The notes below the pieces were generated by a model. That model did no database searches. It worked only from the letters and a program-made list of their open reading frames with translations, and was not told the DNA's origin. This document shows positions 50,172-62,920 of a stretch of DNA of 64,000 nt, piece after piece (positions within the stretch are counted from its first letter, which is position 1; every line of letters starts with the position of its first letter). Source of the DNA: Chiridota heheva (taxonomy: Eukaryota; Echinodermata; Holothuroidea; Apodida; Chiridotidae); the NCBI GenBank assembly GCA_020152595.1, contig JAIGNY010002805.1, positions 303,501 to 367,500 on the forward strand, in the 5' to 3' direction. Both the position numbers and the translations under genes were made by a program.

Positions 50172-50270
50172 CTCATCCATGGCTCTGATGTCCGCATCTC
50201 TCTGCAGCAGTTCTCTCACGAGGTCGATGTTACCAAGCTGTGCTGCACACATCAGAGCTGTCTGCCCGCC
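50172..50270 (-). CDS. Ankyrin-repeat exon, Kidins220/ARMS-like, first exon seen
   Basis: Internal coding exon of 99 nt encoding one 33-residue ankyrin repeat. On the minus strand the acceptor ends TTTGAACAG and the donor begins GTTAGTCAG; both borders are phase 0. The translation starts GGQTALMCAAQLGNIDLV and ends RDADIRAMDE, with the ankyrin hallmarks of a TALM turn, an AA-x-x-GN helix pair and a VRELL second helix. By family knowledge, Kidins220/ARMS is a plasma-membrane scaffold for neurotrophin and other receptors, with N-terminal ankyrin repeats, four membrane spans and a KAP-type NTPase region. This repeat resembles its second repeat (a GQT-PLM start and a GN...V-ELI pattern). No upstream exon was recognised between 50271 and 64000. 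Other multi-ankyrin proteins (ANKS, ANKRD families) remain possible. Exon call very likely; the family assignment is inference from three consecutive repeats. Confidence 0.85.
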
Positions 50271-50423
50271 CTGTTCAAAGAGAAGAAATGTGTATGAATA
50301 TACATTATAACATTCAGCTATCTAATCATCCCTAATAATCAGAGCCTGTGGTGAATGGAGATATCAGGGAGACCACGTGTACACAACAGTTCTAGCAATG
50401 ATGGTTCAACTGAAGTCTCAGAC

Positions 50424-50807
50424 GAGCTTGTTTATGATAGTACAGGCTCAGTATCAAGCTTGCTATGAGCTTGTTTATGATAGTACGGGCTCAGTACCAA
50501 GCTTGCTATGAGCTTGTTTATGATAGTACAGGCTCAGTACCAAGCTTGCTATGAGCTTGTTTATGATAGTACAGGCTCAGTACCAAGCTTGCTATGAGCT
50601 TGTTTATGATAGTACGGGCTCAGTACCAAGCTTGCTCTGAGCTTGTTCATGATAGTACGGGCTCAGTACCAAGCTTGCTATGAGCTTGTTTATGATAGTA
50701 CGGGCTCAGTACCAAGCTTGCTATGAGCTTGTTTATGATAGATCGGGCTCAGTACCAAGCTTGCTATGAGCTTGTTTGTAATAGTACGGGCTCAGTACCA
50801 AGCTTGC
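50424..50807. repeat. 43-bp minisatellite, about 9 copies
   Basis: Unit includes GAGCTTGTTTATGATAGTAC, GGGCTCAGTACCAAGCTTGC and TAT. TTGTTTAT resembles a forkhead-binding core. It lies about 150 bp upstream of the first exon seen (minus-strand sense). Confidence 0.95.
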
Positions 50808-53632
50808 CTTTCTTAGGAAAAGCTCATGGCCAGGCATTTCTTTTTACCCTGTAAGGGTAGTCACCAAAAGATATTCACTGTCATTCTGGCAGTAATATTG
50901 CCATGTTGGCTGTAATTTACATGCTATATATAATCAGTTCGAGTGAAGCCCTTCTTTCAGTCCTCGTTAGAAACCCTCAAAGGAGGGTTTTTTAGCCATT
51001 ACCCCCATCATCTAAGTTCCTTTGTCCATACACTTTGTACAGAGTGACAAAGTAAAATCATTTTGTGAACTTTGATGGTGTTTGCTGAAGTGTGAGAGGT
51101 ATATGGCATTATGGGGATGTTGGCTAACTTTTATCCAGTGCCTTTTTATATGATCACCAGTTCGTTTTTGAGAAAAGAGCATATATATGGGATGCCCTAT
51201 GTTGGCCCACATGGATTTGTTGTGAATCTGTGCTAAGAGATCTGTGCTAACATCCGCGTTGTGTCATTTAGTAGCCTTGTTTCTTCTTTGACTGCTTGTG
51301 AGTGTTCTATTAATTATGAATTAAATGTAATATTTTCATGTGCTTTCTTACTTTTAATTTGTTCTTCGCATTAATTTTGTTGTTATTTTCGTAACCTTTT
51401 GGAGAACGCGTTCAATAATACATCACTTTGATGCAGTGAAAGATCAGTTTCTTTGTGACTTTCGAATGGGATGTTCTAAACCATGAATGGGTCTGACCTA
51501 ATGCTTACCGTGTCATTCAAATCCACCCATTGTCTGTACTGGCGAGTAATGTCCAAACGTTAGGGCAGTAAGTCACCTTTCTCTGAATAAAACTTAAGCA
51601 GTTTGTCTAGTTATTATCTAAATTGTACTGTTTTTCCCTTTTGATCGGATCAGTCAGTCAGAAGGCAATCACACTCACAGTGTCACGTATGCATACTAGA
51701 AATATACCAAATTGAAGATAGCAAGCAGCTGAGCTATGTGTGCGATTCTTAGGTTTTAGATGTCAATTGGTTGCTGAATTGTGCAGTGGTTAAACCCTGG
51801 AAGTAGGGTTCAGCGAGAAACTCCTTTGAGGGCTTCACCCAAACTGATAATTATGATAATCTTGTCAACAATTCTTTATCAGATCACACCAGTATTGAAT
51901 CTTAAATTACAAACATGCAGACCAGCCCAGCAGGCCCTTGCATTTTTTCTGATGTCAATCAAGGTGAAGAATTTCTGAACATCTCCTATGTTGACAATAA
52001 AGGCATACCAGAGATTCATTAACAGCCCATTTATAGTCAACCATCATGCAGGTTAAACGTTTCAACAATCAAGTGTTCCCGCACTCACCTCCACCCCCTC
52101 TCCATCCATTACATATGTGCACAAAAATGATTGCATCTAAGATGTGCATCTTAGTTAAAATGTTTAGCTTAAGGGGCTCTTTCTGCTAGGGGCTATCCCC
52201 TGCCATCCTCAGACATCTCCTAGTTTCCCATACTTTGTAGACACAAATTACTACCCTGAACTTGGTGCCTGGAAAAGCATCTCAACAATACCCTTCACAA
52301 TGCATCATGCTATTATCATATTTTCATAAAATATTCTTTTAATAATTTGTGGAAAAGCCTGTGAATAGCAACCCAATCATTAACCTTTTGTGTTTATACT
52401 GCTTTTAGCTTCTAGTCAAGATGTTAAATTACCTTGTTCTTTATTTATCCTGTTTGGTTTATTGGCAATATACCATCAGGTCAAGTCTGTTGGAGATCCT
52501 CACGTAGCATGGATCCAAACAGTCAAAACATAAATGACTGGAAGCTACGGTACGCAAATGCTTAACACTTGATGCATTCAAATTGCATTGAAAATTCCAA
52601 TATAATCTATAGATAGATAGTCATCCGATGCTGCAGCTATTAGGAAACCAGAGATTTACAACAAATAATGAACTACATATGTTCATGGATTATGAAATCT
52701 AAAATAGCCCACTCCCCAAAATAAGTTGGATACCTAGTATTTTGCATTCTTGTTAGCATTATACTAAACTTTATCCAACATTTCCATTTATTTGGGTGGC
52801 TTATAGGGTCATTATATACTTAAAGCAACATTGTGACTTGTAAATTTCGAGAAGTTAAAAAGGTGGGTTATAATTTCTTTACCTATCCATTTTAGTCCCA
52901 GAACAGTTAAGCTTTTGTATCCTAAAAGAACCATAAAAAGATAATCGTGATGATTGACAGATGAAAAGAATGTCTTATTCAAACAAATTAAACCTATTCA
53001 AACAAGACGGCAGCTTAGGTATGCACCCATACAAGTTAACCAAATATCCAGCAGTTCACGGCTTACATTTTAAACGAACAGTAAATATGCTTATGTATTA
53101 TAGGTTTAAGTACCGAGGCAAAATATAGCATTAAGTCAACAGTTGATGATAAGCAATAAAATAGTGTGTAATTCTTGCCATTCAAAATGGAAACAATTGT
53201 GATAAATTGCAGCGAAATTATCTTTCAAAAGCTCACTATGTATTAAAACCATTCCCAGCATGTGTCTTGACATTTGATATCAAATTATTTCCCTCCGAGA
53301 AATAGTCATGCCTTTACATGCCTTTCATACATTAAAAGGGCTCGCTTTCAAAAAAGTAAAGGCGTAATTTATGGGAAATCTAAAGAACAAAAACAAAAGT
53401 ATTGTAGGGTCATTGAAAAATGAAGTATTTATCATTAAGACACTCTGAAGTTCTACTGAAGTGTCACTTCCCTGATGTGAGCTATAACACAAAAATTCAA
53501 GAAACAAAAAGAAAATATATCTGCCTGTCACAATCTAACATAATCCCTTCCATAAGTAATTTTACAACAGGAAACTATTGCTCATCTCCTCTACCACACA
53601 CCTATACAAATTCAATCTAAAATCTATGTTTA
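50808..53632. other. Long non-coding stretch
   Basis: No tandem repeats. 51012-51212 minus has a 66-codon frame (MWANIGHPIYML...) of protein-like composition without recognised homology. Near 51781 GTGCAGTGGTTAAAC looks weakly tRNA-like. No supported gene. Confidence 0.45.
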
Positions 53633-54234
53633 CATCTGCAAAACAACTTAACATCAAACAGTTCTTCTGCGTGTTTGCAGCAAAAGACTTTCCTGAACTT
53701 GAACTCAAACCTTGCATGCCCTCATAACGAACATGTGAGCTTTGAACTACAAGCAATCCGATTTGCATAACAACCAAACCCCTTGTTGTTCAGGATATAG
53801 AAGAGCTGTTAAATTTGCCACATAAATTCATTATTCATTTGCGTCAGTTACCCTTAGCCTCCATTTTCTCACATTCATCAGAACACAGAATTAGGCAAGT
53901 GCAACATTTTGCAGGTATGACAATCCCAGACTCATCTGCAAAACAACTTAACATCAAACAGTTCTTCTGCGTGTTTGCAGCAAAAGACTTTCCTGAACTT
54001 GAACTCAAACCTTGCATGCCCTCATAACGAACATGTGAGCTTTGAACTACAAGCAATCCGATTTGCATAACAACCAAACCCCTTGTTGTTCAGGATATAG
54101 AAGAGCTGTTAAATTTGCCACATAAATTCATTATTCATTTGCGTCAGTTACCCTTAGCCTCCATTTTCTCACATTCATCAGAACACAGAATTAGGCAAGT
54201 GCAACATTTTGCAGGTATGACAATCCCAGACTCA
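53633..54234. repeat. Perfect tandem duplication, 300-bp unit
   Basis: 53633-53934 is identical to 53933-54234 with no mismatch by direct comparison (both begin CATCTGCAAAACAACTTAAC or its continuation). Short frames (66-77 codons) repeat with it and have no recognised domain. Confidence 0.97.
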
Positions 54235-54999
54235 GTTCAGATCCGCCATATTAAAGATAAATTCATTTGAACGGGAGTCGAAGACTAATCGAATTGAGGA
54301 AGTCTCCAGTGAGAGAAGGCAGCAGTTGGGGAAACGTTTATAGGTTTTCCCACCAAGACCGAATCCACGACATACAATCAATGACAGACGGAACACTCCG
54401 TAAGATACACCACACATGCTGTGTTACACCGCACTGAAGAATAAACAATCACAATTTACCTATAAAGAATTCTGTGGCTTACTGACGAAGGTGGTATTAA
54501 GCTAATAAACTCTTTTATGAGTCAGATATCTAACTGCGGCTTTTTGGCCAGCAAGAGCTGTAAATCCATCCCACTAAGATTCACCATCGGTGACTGAGGC
54601 CTAATAAATGTCACTTACATGCAAAGTTTGATATTGTTTTTTTTTTTTTTTTTAAGTAGGCACTTAGAAGGGACGGAACCTGACGCGTTGGGTAAAATCT
54701 GCACTACTTAAGAGTACAGAAGAGATCAAATCGATGAATGTGGCTGATAAAGTTCTTTGTCTTCAGGAGGTTGTGAGGCACATAAAGGGATGGATGAACC
54801 TTAACCTTCCACACATGCAGCAAACATAACAATGCATAATATAATATGATATAGGGAATTCATATTGTGCATTTTCTAGTTTATTCAAATGCGCTCTACA
54901 ACTAACAGACTAGTTCTCCGGCTTGCCTATGGGTGCACATGGACTATAAAGGGAAAGTGAATGAACACCATGAAGTATTCTTCTCGAATAGTGTTCAGA
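54235..54999. other. Non-coding stretch
   Basis: Includes ATATGGCGGATCTGAAC on the minus strand near 54235-54251, whose frame stops after five codons, and a poly-T at about 54637-54653. No exon supported. Confidence 0.4.
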
Positions 55000-55256
55000 G
55001 AACCAGGCAGGGTGACTCTCCTGCCGTCGGGACCGACAGCTTAACGTCCGCTCCGAAGGACATTGTGCGCCATTCAACCATTGTCACTTTTCTCAATAGC
55101 TGAAACAACAGAAGGAGCTGCAGACGAAATGTTTCAGCTTTGATGTTCGACATTCTGTCTGCATAGCTGTGAAAAAGAGTTACACCTGACTGAGGCTTGA
55201 ACCTGGGACCTCCAGCATCTCAGCCATGTGCTCTGTCAACTGAGCTACCTATTCTC
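55000..55256 (-). repeat. tRNA-derived SINE-like element
   Basis: The minus strand has a tRNA-like head at 55183-55256 with an A box TAGCTCAGTTGACAGAGC (55230-55247) and a B box GGTTCAAGCC (55193-55202), spaced as in a tRNA. Acceptor and T stems do not pair well, so it is not a working tRNA. The body to about 55000 (CCGTCGGGACCGACAGCTTA region) is probably the SINE tail. Such boxes recruit RNA polymerase III. Confidence 0.65.
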
Positions 55257-56380
55257 CTGATAGACAGCTATAATAAAACTCAAAAGATTTGAATGAGGGT
55301 ACAAGTACTTTGAATTTTAATTGACCACAGAGGAGGGAGGGGGGGTGCTACATGTATTATAAGTAGGGTACGGGCAGATTCAGAAAAAACCTAGTAAAGG
55401 AGGGATCAAATAATAATTGAGGGTAAAGGGTTCTCAGAAACATAATTCAAAAATTCTTTGATATTTTCATCTGCTATGTCAAAAATGCATGGTGAGCCAA
55501 TACACTTCAATTGTCATTTTGCGACAATTTTAAGCAAAGTGTTTTTCAGTGGGGGAGCCTCTCTTTATGATCTTTTAGAAGCTTCCTAATCCTTTACTTA
55601 TTAAAGCAGAGTAATTGCTGATCAATTTAAGCTTTGTGAAGCTTCACATTTCCATAAGTGCACTAGTATCAGTAATCTTTTAAGACATTTCTTAGTTAAA
55701 CTGAAATGTTTTGAAAAGTCTGGATCCTACTGCACGTACTCCCCATATACAAATCAACTCTTTTATGCATGCCATAAAGTCCATGACAAGAAAACAACTT
55801 TTAAAGATGTGTTACCCCACTTTGCATGCCCTCTACGTACAGCTACATAATAATTTTAGAACTGTCATAGTCTTCATGAGAAGAACAAATGATATACACG
55901 GGCTTTTTTTAGATGCAGTGATAAAGCTACCTGGGGTTTAGGTCAAATTCACCAGGTAAACTTTTCAAATACTTACCTCCCCCTTCCCCATCCTTCTCCT
56001 CCCGGTCACCTATATATTGTACTGGACATGTCTTCAATAACACAGTGACATAGTTTATCAACTGCAACATCCTTTTTGCTCCATATCAATGGCCAGTTTA
56101 CATGATACTACAAGAAGATGACGGACCATGTCTCACTGTGTGTCTGTTATATCGCATGTGTGACTGAACACTGTCAAACATATTCCCCTATCAGCCATAA
56201 GTCACAAGTCAAATGGCTTTAAGAGAGAATCTAATCACCCTGTGACGCTGCAAATTAGATTGCAATAGTGGAATTAATGGACAAATTAAAGTGCCAATGG
56301 AAACATATTCTGTGAATTTTATGCCGAAAGATAAATGTATATTTTTTGTGTGAGTTCCATTATTGCTGATATTAGTGCAC
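55257..56380. other. Non-coding stretch
   Basis: Unique. A 76-codon plus frame at 55711-55941 has no recognised domain. Confidence 0.5.
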
Positions 56381-59300
56381 TGTACACTGCAGGACACTGA
56401 CGTACACTGCAGGACACTGACGTACACTGCAGGACACTGACGTACACTGCAGGACACTGACGTACACTGCAGGACACTGACGTACACTGCAGGACACTGA
56501 CGTACACTGCAGGACACTGACGTACACTGCAGGACACTGACGTACACTGCAGGACACTGACGTACACTGCAGGACACTGACGCACACTGCAGGACACTGA
56601 CGCACACTGCAGGACACTGACGCACACTGCAGGACACTGACGCACACTGCAGGACACTGGCCTTTTACACTGCAGGACACTGGCGCACACTGCAGGACAC
56701 TGGCACACTGCAGGACACTGATGTACACTGCAGGACACTGATGTACACTGCAGGACACTGATGTACACTGCAGGACACTGCGCACACTGCAGGACACTGA
56801 CGCACTGCAGGACACTGACGCACACTGCAGGACACTGACGCACACTGCAGGACACTGATGCACACTGCAGGACACTGATGTACACTGCAGGACACTGATG
56901 TACACTGCAGGACACTGATGTACACTGCAGGACACTGACGTACACTGCAGGACACTGACGTACACTGCAGGACACTGACGTACACTGCAGGACACTGACG
57001 TACACTGCAGGACACTGACGTACACTGCAGGACACTGACGTACACTGCAGGACACTGGCGTACACTGCAGGACACTGGCGTACACTGCAGGACACTGGCG
57101 TACACTGCAGGACACTGGCGTACACTGCAGGACACTGCGTACACTGCAGGACACTGGCGTACACTGCAGGACACTGGCGTACACTGCAGGACACTGCGTA
57201 CACTGCAGGACACTGACGTACACTGCAGGACACTGACGTACACTGCAGGACACTGACGTACACTGCAGGACACTGACGAACACTGCAGGACACTGGCGAA
57301 CACTGCAGGACACTGGCGTACACTGCAGGACACTGGCTACACTGCAGGACACTGGCGTACACTGCAGGACACTGACGTACACTGCAGGACACTGACGTAC
57401 ACTGCAGGACACTGATGTACACTGCAGGACACTGACGTACACTGCAGGACACTGACGAACACTGCAGGACACTGATGTACACTGCAGGACACTGACGAAC
57501 ACTGCAGGACACTGATGTATGCTGCAGGACACTGATGTACACTGCAGGACACTGACGAACACTGCAGGACACTGACGAACACTGCAGGACACTGATGTAC
57601 ACTGCAGGACACTGACGTACACTGCAGGACACTGACGTACACTGCAGGACACTGACGAACACTGCAGGACACTGACGAACACTGCAGGACACTGACGTAC
57701 ACTGCAGGACACTGACGAACACTGCAGGACACTGGCGTACACTGCAGGACACTGGCGTACACTGCAGGACACTGGCGTACACTGCAGGACACTGGCGTAC
57801 ACTGCAGGACACTGGCGTACACTGCAGGACACTGGCGAACACTGCAGGACACTGACGTACACTGCAGGACACTGACGTACACTGCAGGACACTGACGTAC
57901 ACTGCAGGACACTGACGAACACTGCAGGACACTGACGAACACTGCAGGACACTGACGTACACTGCAGGACACTGACGTACACTGCAGGACACTGACGTAC
58001 ACTGCAGGACACTGACGAACACTGCAGGACACTGACGTACACTGCAGGACACTGACGTACACTGCAGGACACTGATGTACACTGCAGGACACTGATGTAC
58101 ACTGCAGGACACTGATGTACACTGCAGGACACTGAGGTACACTGCAGGACACTGAGGTACACTGCATGACACTGATGTACACTGCAGGACACTGATGTAC
58201 ACTGCAGGACACTGATGTACACTGCAGGACACTGACGCACACTGCAGGACACTGACGCACACTGACGTACACTGCAGGACACTGATGTACACTGCAGGAC
58301 ACTGATGTACACTGCAGGACACTGATGTACACTGCATGACACTGACGTACACTGCAGGACACTGACGTACACTGCAGGACACTGATGTACACTGCAGGAC
58401 ACTGATGTACACTGCAGGACACTGATGTACACTGCAGGACACTGACGCACACTGCAGGACACTGATGTACACTGCAGGACACTGACGTACACTGCAGGAC
58501 ACTGATGTACACTGCAGGACACTGATGTACACTGCAGGACACTGACGTACACTGCAGGACACTGACGTACACTGCAGGACACTGACGTACACTGCAGGAC
58601 ACTGACGTACACTGCAGGACACTGACGAACACTGCAGGACACTGATGTACACTGCAGGACACTGGCGTACACTGCAGGACACTGACGTACACTGCAGGAC
58701 ACTGACGTACACTGCAGGACACTGATGTACACTGCAGGACACTGATGTACACTGCAGGACACTGACGTACACTGCAGGACACTGACGCACACTGCAGGAT
58801 ACTGATGTACACTGCAGGACACTGATGTACACTGCAGGACACTGATGTACACTGCAGGACACTGATGTACACTGCAGGACACTGACGTACACTGCAGGAC
58901 ACTGACGTACACTGCAGGACACTGACGTACACTGCAGGACACTGACGAACACTGCAGGACACTGACGTACACTGCAGGACACTGCAGGACACTGACGAAC
59001 ACTGCAGGACACTGCAGGACACTGACGTACACTGCAGGACACTGACGTACACTGCAGGACACTGATGTACACTGCAGGACACTGACGTACACTGCAGGAC
59101 ACTGATGTACACTGCAGGACACTGACGTACACTGCAGGACACTGACGAACACTGCAGGACACTGATGTACACTGCAGGACACTGACGAACACTGCAGGAC
59201 ACTGATGTATGCTGCAGGACACTGACGTACACTGCAGGACACTGACGAACACTGCAGGACACTGACGTACACTGCAGGACACTGACGTACACTGCAGGAC

Positions 59301-60168
59301 ACTGACGAACACTGCAGGACACTGATGTACACTGCAGGACACTGATGTACACTGCAGGACACTGATGTACACTGCAGGACACTGACGTACACTGCAGGAC
59401 ACTGACGTACACTGCAGGACACTGACGAACACTGCAGGACACTGATGTACGCTGCAGGACACTGATGAACACTGCAGGACACTGATGTACGCTGCAGGAC
59501 ACTGACGTACACTGCAGGACACTGACGTACACTGCAGGACAGTGATGTACGCTGCAGGACACTGACGTACACTGCAGGACACTGACGAACACTGCAGGAC
59601 ACTGACGTACACTGCAGGACACTGACGTACACTGCAGGACACTGATGTACACTGCAGGACACTGATGTACACTGCAGGACACTGATGTACACTGCAGGAC
59701 ACTGATGTACACTGCAGGACACTGATGTACACTGCAGGACACTGATGTACACTGCAGGACACTGACGTACACTGCAGGACACTGACGTACACTGCAGGAC
59801 ACTGACGCAGAACACTGCAGGACACTGGCGACACTGCAGGACACTGGCGTACACTGCAGGACACTGACGTACACTGCAGGACACTGACGTACACTGCAGG
59901 ACACTCACGAACACTGCAGGACACTGATGTACACTGCAGGACACTGGCGTACACTGCAGGACACTGATGTACACTGCAGGACACTGATGTACACTGCAGG
60001 ACACTGATGTACACTGCAGGACACTGATGTACACTGCAGGACACTGACGCACACTGCAGGACACTGATGTACACTGCAGGACACTGACGTACACTGCAGG
60101 ACACTGATGTACACTGCAGGACACTGATGTACACTGCAGGACACTGACGTACACTGCAGGACACTGAC
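56381..60168. repeat. 20-bp minisatellite, about 189 copies
   Basis: Unit CGTACACTGCAGGACACTGA. Internally it is two related 10-mers, ACACTGCAGG and ACACTGACGT, and 10-bp slips occur near 58979-59012. Variants concentrate at the CG(T/A/C)AC positions (CGTAC, TGTAC, CGAAC, CGCAC, GGCGTAC). Every unit has a PstI site. All three minus-strand frames stay open because 20 is not a multiple of three, giving frames of up to 1,283 codons (Cys/Ser/Val/Gln-rich) that are not credible proteins. Confidence 0.97.
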
Positions 60169-60282
60169 ACCAGAATTCTCAGGTAAGGGCATTACAACAT
60201 GGTAGAAATTATGATTAAAAGATTGCAAGAACTCTTAAAGGGAAAAAAAACAAAAAACATCCTAATTAGTGCAAAATATTGT

Positions 60283-61556
60283 GCATTTGGTGCGATTAGT
60301 TATATGGGGGACCAGAGCCAGTAGAAAAGCCCAGAGCAAGGTCTTAAAGCCATTTGGTGAGATTAGTTAGATGGGGGACCAGGGCCAGTAGAAAAACCCA
60401 GAGCAAGGTCTCAAAGCCATTTGGTGTGATTAGTTATATGGGGGACCAAAGCCAGTAGAAAAGCCCAGAGCAGGGTCTCAAAGCCATTTGGTGTGATTAG
60501 TTATACGGGGAACCAGAGCCAGTAGAAAAGCCCAGAGCAAGGTCTCAAAGCCATTTGGTGTGATTAGTTATATGGGGGACCAGAGCCAGTAGAAAAGCCC
60601 AGAGCAAGGTCTCAAAGCCATTTGGTGTGATTAGTTATATGGGGAACCAGAGCCAGTAGAAAAGCCCAGAGCAAGGTCTCAAAGCCATTTGGTGTGATTA
60701 GTTATATGGGGGACCAGAGCCAGTAGAAACGCCCAGAGGAGGGTCTCAAAGCCATTTGGTGTGATTAGTTATATGGGGACCAGAGCCAGTAGAAACGCCC
60801 AGAGCAGGGTCTTAAAGCCATTTGGTGTGATAAGTTATATGGGGGACCAGAGCCAGTAGAAAAGCCCAGAGCAAGGTCTTAAAGCCATTTGGTATGATTA
60901 GTTATATGGGGGACCAGAGCCAGTAGAAAAGCCCAGAGCAGGGTCTCAAAACCATTTAGTCTGATTATTTAGATGGGGGACCAGAGCCAGTAGAAAAGCC
61001 CAGAGCAGGGTCTCAAAGCCATTTGGTGTGATTAGTTATATGAGGGACCAGAGCCAGTAGAAACGCCCAGAGCAAGGTCTCAAAGCCATTTGGTGTGATT
61101 AGTTATATGGGGGACCAGAGCCAGTAGAAAAGCCCAGAGCAAGGTCTTGAAGCCATTTGGTGTGATTATTTAGATGGGGGACCAGAGCCAGTAGAAAAGC
61201 CCAGAGCAGGGTCTCAAAACCATTTAGTCTGATTATTTAGATGGGGGACCAGAGCCAGTAGAAAAGCCCAGAGCAGGGTCTCAAAGCCATTTGGTGTGAT
61301 TAGTTATATGAGGGACCAGAGCCAGTAGAAACGCCCAGAGCAAGGTCTCAAAGCCATTTGGTGTGATTAGTTATATGGGGGACCAGAGCCAGTAGAAAAG
61401 CCCAGAGCAAGGTCTTAAAGCCATTTGGTGTGATTAGTTATACGGGGAACCAGAGCCAGTAGAAAAGCCCAGAGCAAGGTCTTAAAGCCATTTGGTGTGA
61501 TTAGTTATATGGGGGACCAGAGCCAGTAGAAAAGCCCAGAGCAGGGTCTCAAAGCC
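60283..61556. repeat. 67-bp minisatellite, 19 copies
   Basis: Unit contains AAAGCCATTTGGTGTGATTA, GTTATATGGGGGACCAGAGC, CAGTAGAAAAGCCCAGAGCA and AGGTCTC. The variant ACCATTTAGT occurs at 60951 and 61219, 268 bp or four units apart, indicating a higher-order duplication. Confidence 0.96.
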
Positions 61557-62552
61557 TGCGAAAGAGTCCAGGCATGAAAAGCGAGCTGAAGTCCACAGCC
61601 TGAACAAAAGCCGGAGACTATACAAAGTCCCAAAACATGTTATGTGAAAGGGTCCTGAGCCTGGGTCCACTGCCTGAACAAGGGCCCAGAGTAATTGTAC
61701 AGGCCAAGAAATTGAACACGTCCATAATAGCATTAAATAATTGTGTATGCATTGATTGGCAAACATAAATCTTTGTTTGCTTTTTGATTTCGGGGTGCAA
61801 TGTGTCAAATTTTCGGGCAGACTTGGAAGCCAACTTTCGTCAAGGTCAGTTTTAGATGAAGTGTTAGTAATGTTTGGGCAATATACCCTCCACCACTAAA
61901 CAAAATCAGGCTCATCGCTAATTGCTACACCACTCTTAAATGGGCACTAGACCAAAAAGTAAGGGCACTTGTTTTTGCTAATTTCACAAATATATTATCC
62001 ACAAGAGATCCATAAACTTCATGCCTCCTTACCCCACAGTCGACGTGAGGGCAAAGGTCACCACTTGAATATTCATTTAACCAGACAATTGTTATACCAT
62101 TGCATGCTGGATAGGCTTTCAATTTTTTTTTTTAGTCTAGTACTCCTTTTACCAACAGTCTTTAACTATTTATATAATTATATCCCTGCTAGGATATTCA
62201 TGAAATTTAGAACCAGAGGGAGAAATCTCATGTGGTTTCGATGCTTACTTTGGATTATGAGCATTTTTAGTTTTAATTGTATATCTTTAAATATTGTGTT
62301 CTTACACTTTTAGTTTATTTATTACACTGGAAAATGTAAATTGTATATATTTGGCTGCTTGTTTAAGTGTTAACATTTGTATCCTTGAGCCATAAGCCAC
62401 AATCCAAACAACCAATGAAAAATTGTATTTGGCTCCGCCTGACATGAATAATGATGAAGTCAACAACTCAACATTCCATGGGATCCTGCCTACTAATTAA
62501 TATTCATGACATCAACACCAAAAATAATAAGGATCATATACCAAGTATGACA
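61557..62552. other. Non-coding stretch flanking the 67-bp array
   Basis: 61557-61720 has loosely related GCCTGAACAA-type motifs. 61925-62120 resembles an interspersed repeat end (AAGTAAGGGCACTTGTTTTT). No gene supported. Confidence 0.45.
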
Positions 62553-62812
62553 TAAGTACATGCATGCATAACTACATGCATGCATAACTACATGCATGCA
62601 TAACTACATGCATGCATAAATACATGCATGCATAAATACATGCATGCATAAATACATGCATGCATAAAGACATGCATGCATAAAGACATGCATGCATGCA
62701 TGCATAAATACATGCATGCATAAAGACATGCATGCATAAATACATGCACGCATAAATACATGCATGCATAAATACATGCATACATGAATACATGCATTCA
62801 TAAATACATACA
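62553..62812. repeat. 16-bp minisatellite ACATGCATGCATAAAT
   Basis: About 16 copies of ACATGCATGCATAAAT or ...AACT/AAGAC variants, rich in ATGCAT palindromes. Minus-strand Met/Cys/His/Ala frames are artefacts. Confidence 0.96.
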
Positions 62813-62920
62813 TACACCCCCCCATACACCCCATACATCCCCCACACACATACATCCACACAAATACACACACACACACACATACATATAAATACACACA
62901 TACATATAAATACACATGCC
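62813..62920. repeat. CA/TACA microsatellite
   Basis: Imperfect ACATACACACACAC and ATACATATAAATACAC runs. Confidence 0.9.

Noticed and set aside
51770-51850. tRNA or second SINE head at GTGCAGTGGTTAAAC
   Set aside because: No acceptable B box at the right distance and no stem pairing.
54232-54420. First coding exon of the ankyrin gene around ATATGGCGGATC
   Set aside because: The frame stops after five codons, there is no donor, and it does not resemble the Kidins220 N-terminus.
55183-55256. Functional tRNA gene
   Set aside because: A and B boxes are present but acceptor, anticodon and T stems do not pair properly; SINE-like is the better call.
56319-60170. A 1,283-codon minus-strand frame as a large cysteine-rich protein
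   Set aside because: It is one of three overlapping open frames through a 20-bp repeat; there is no initiation or splice context and no domain.
61482-61833. Minus-strand 108- and 71-codon frames
   Set aside because: They run out of the 67-bp array and its related flank; composition reflects the repeat.
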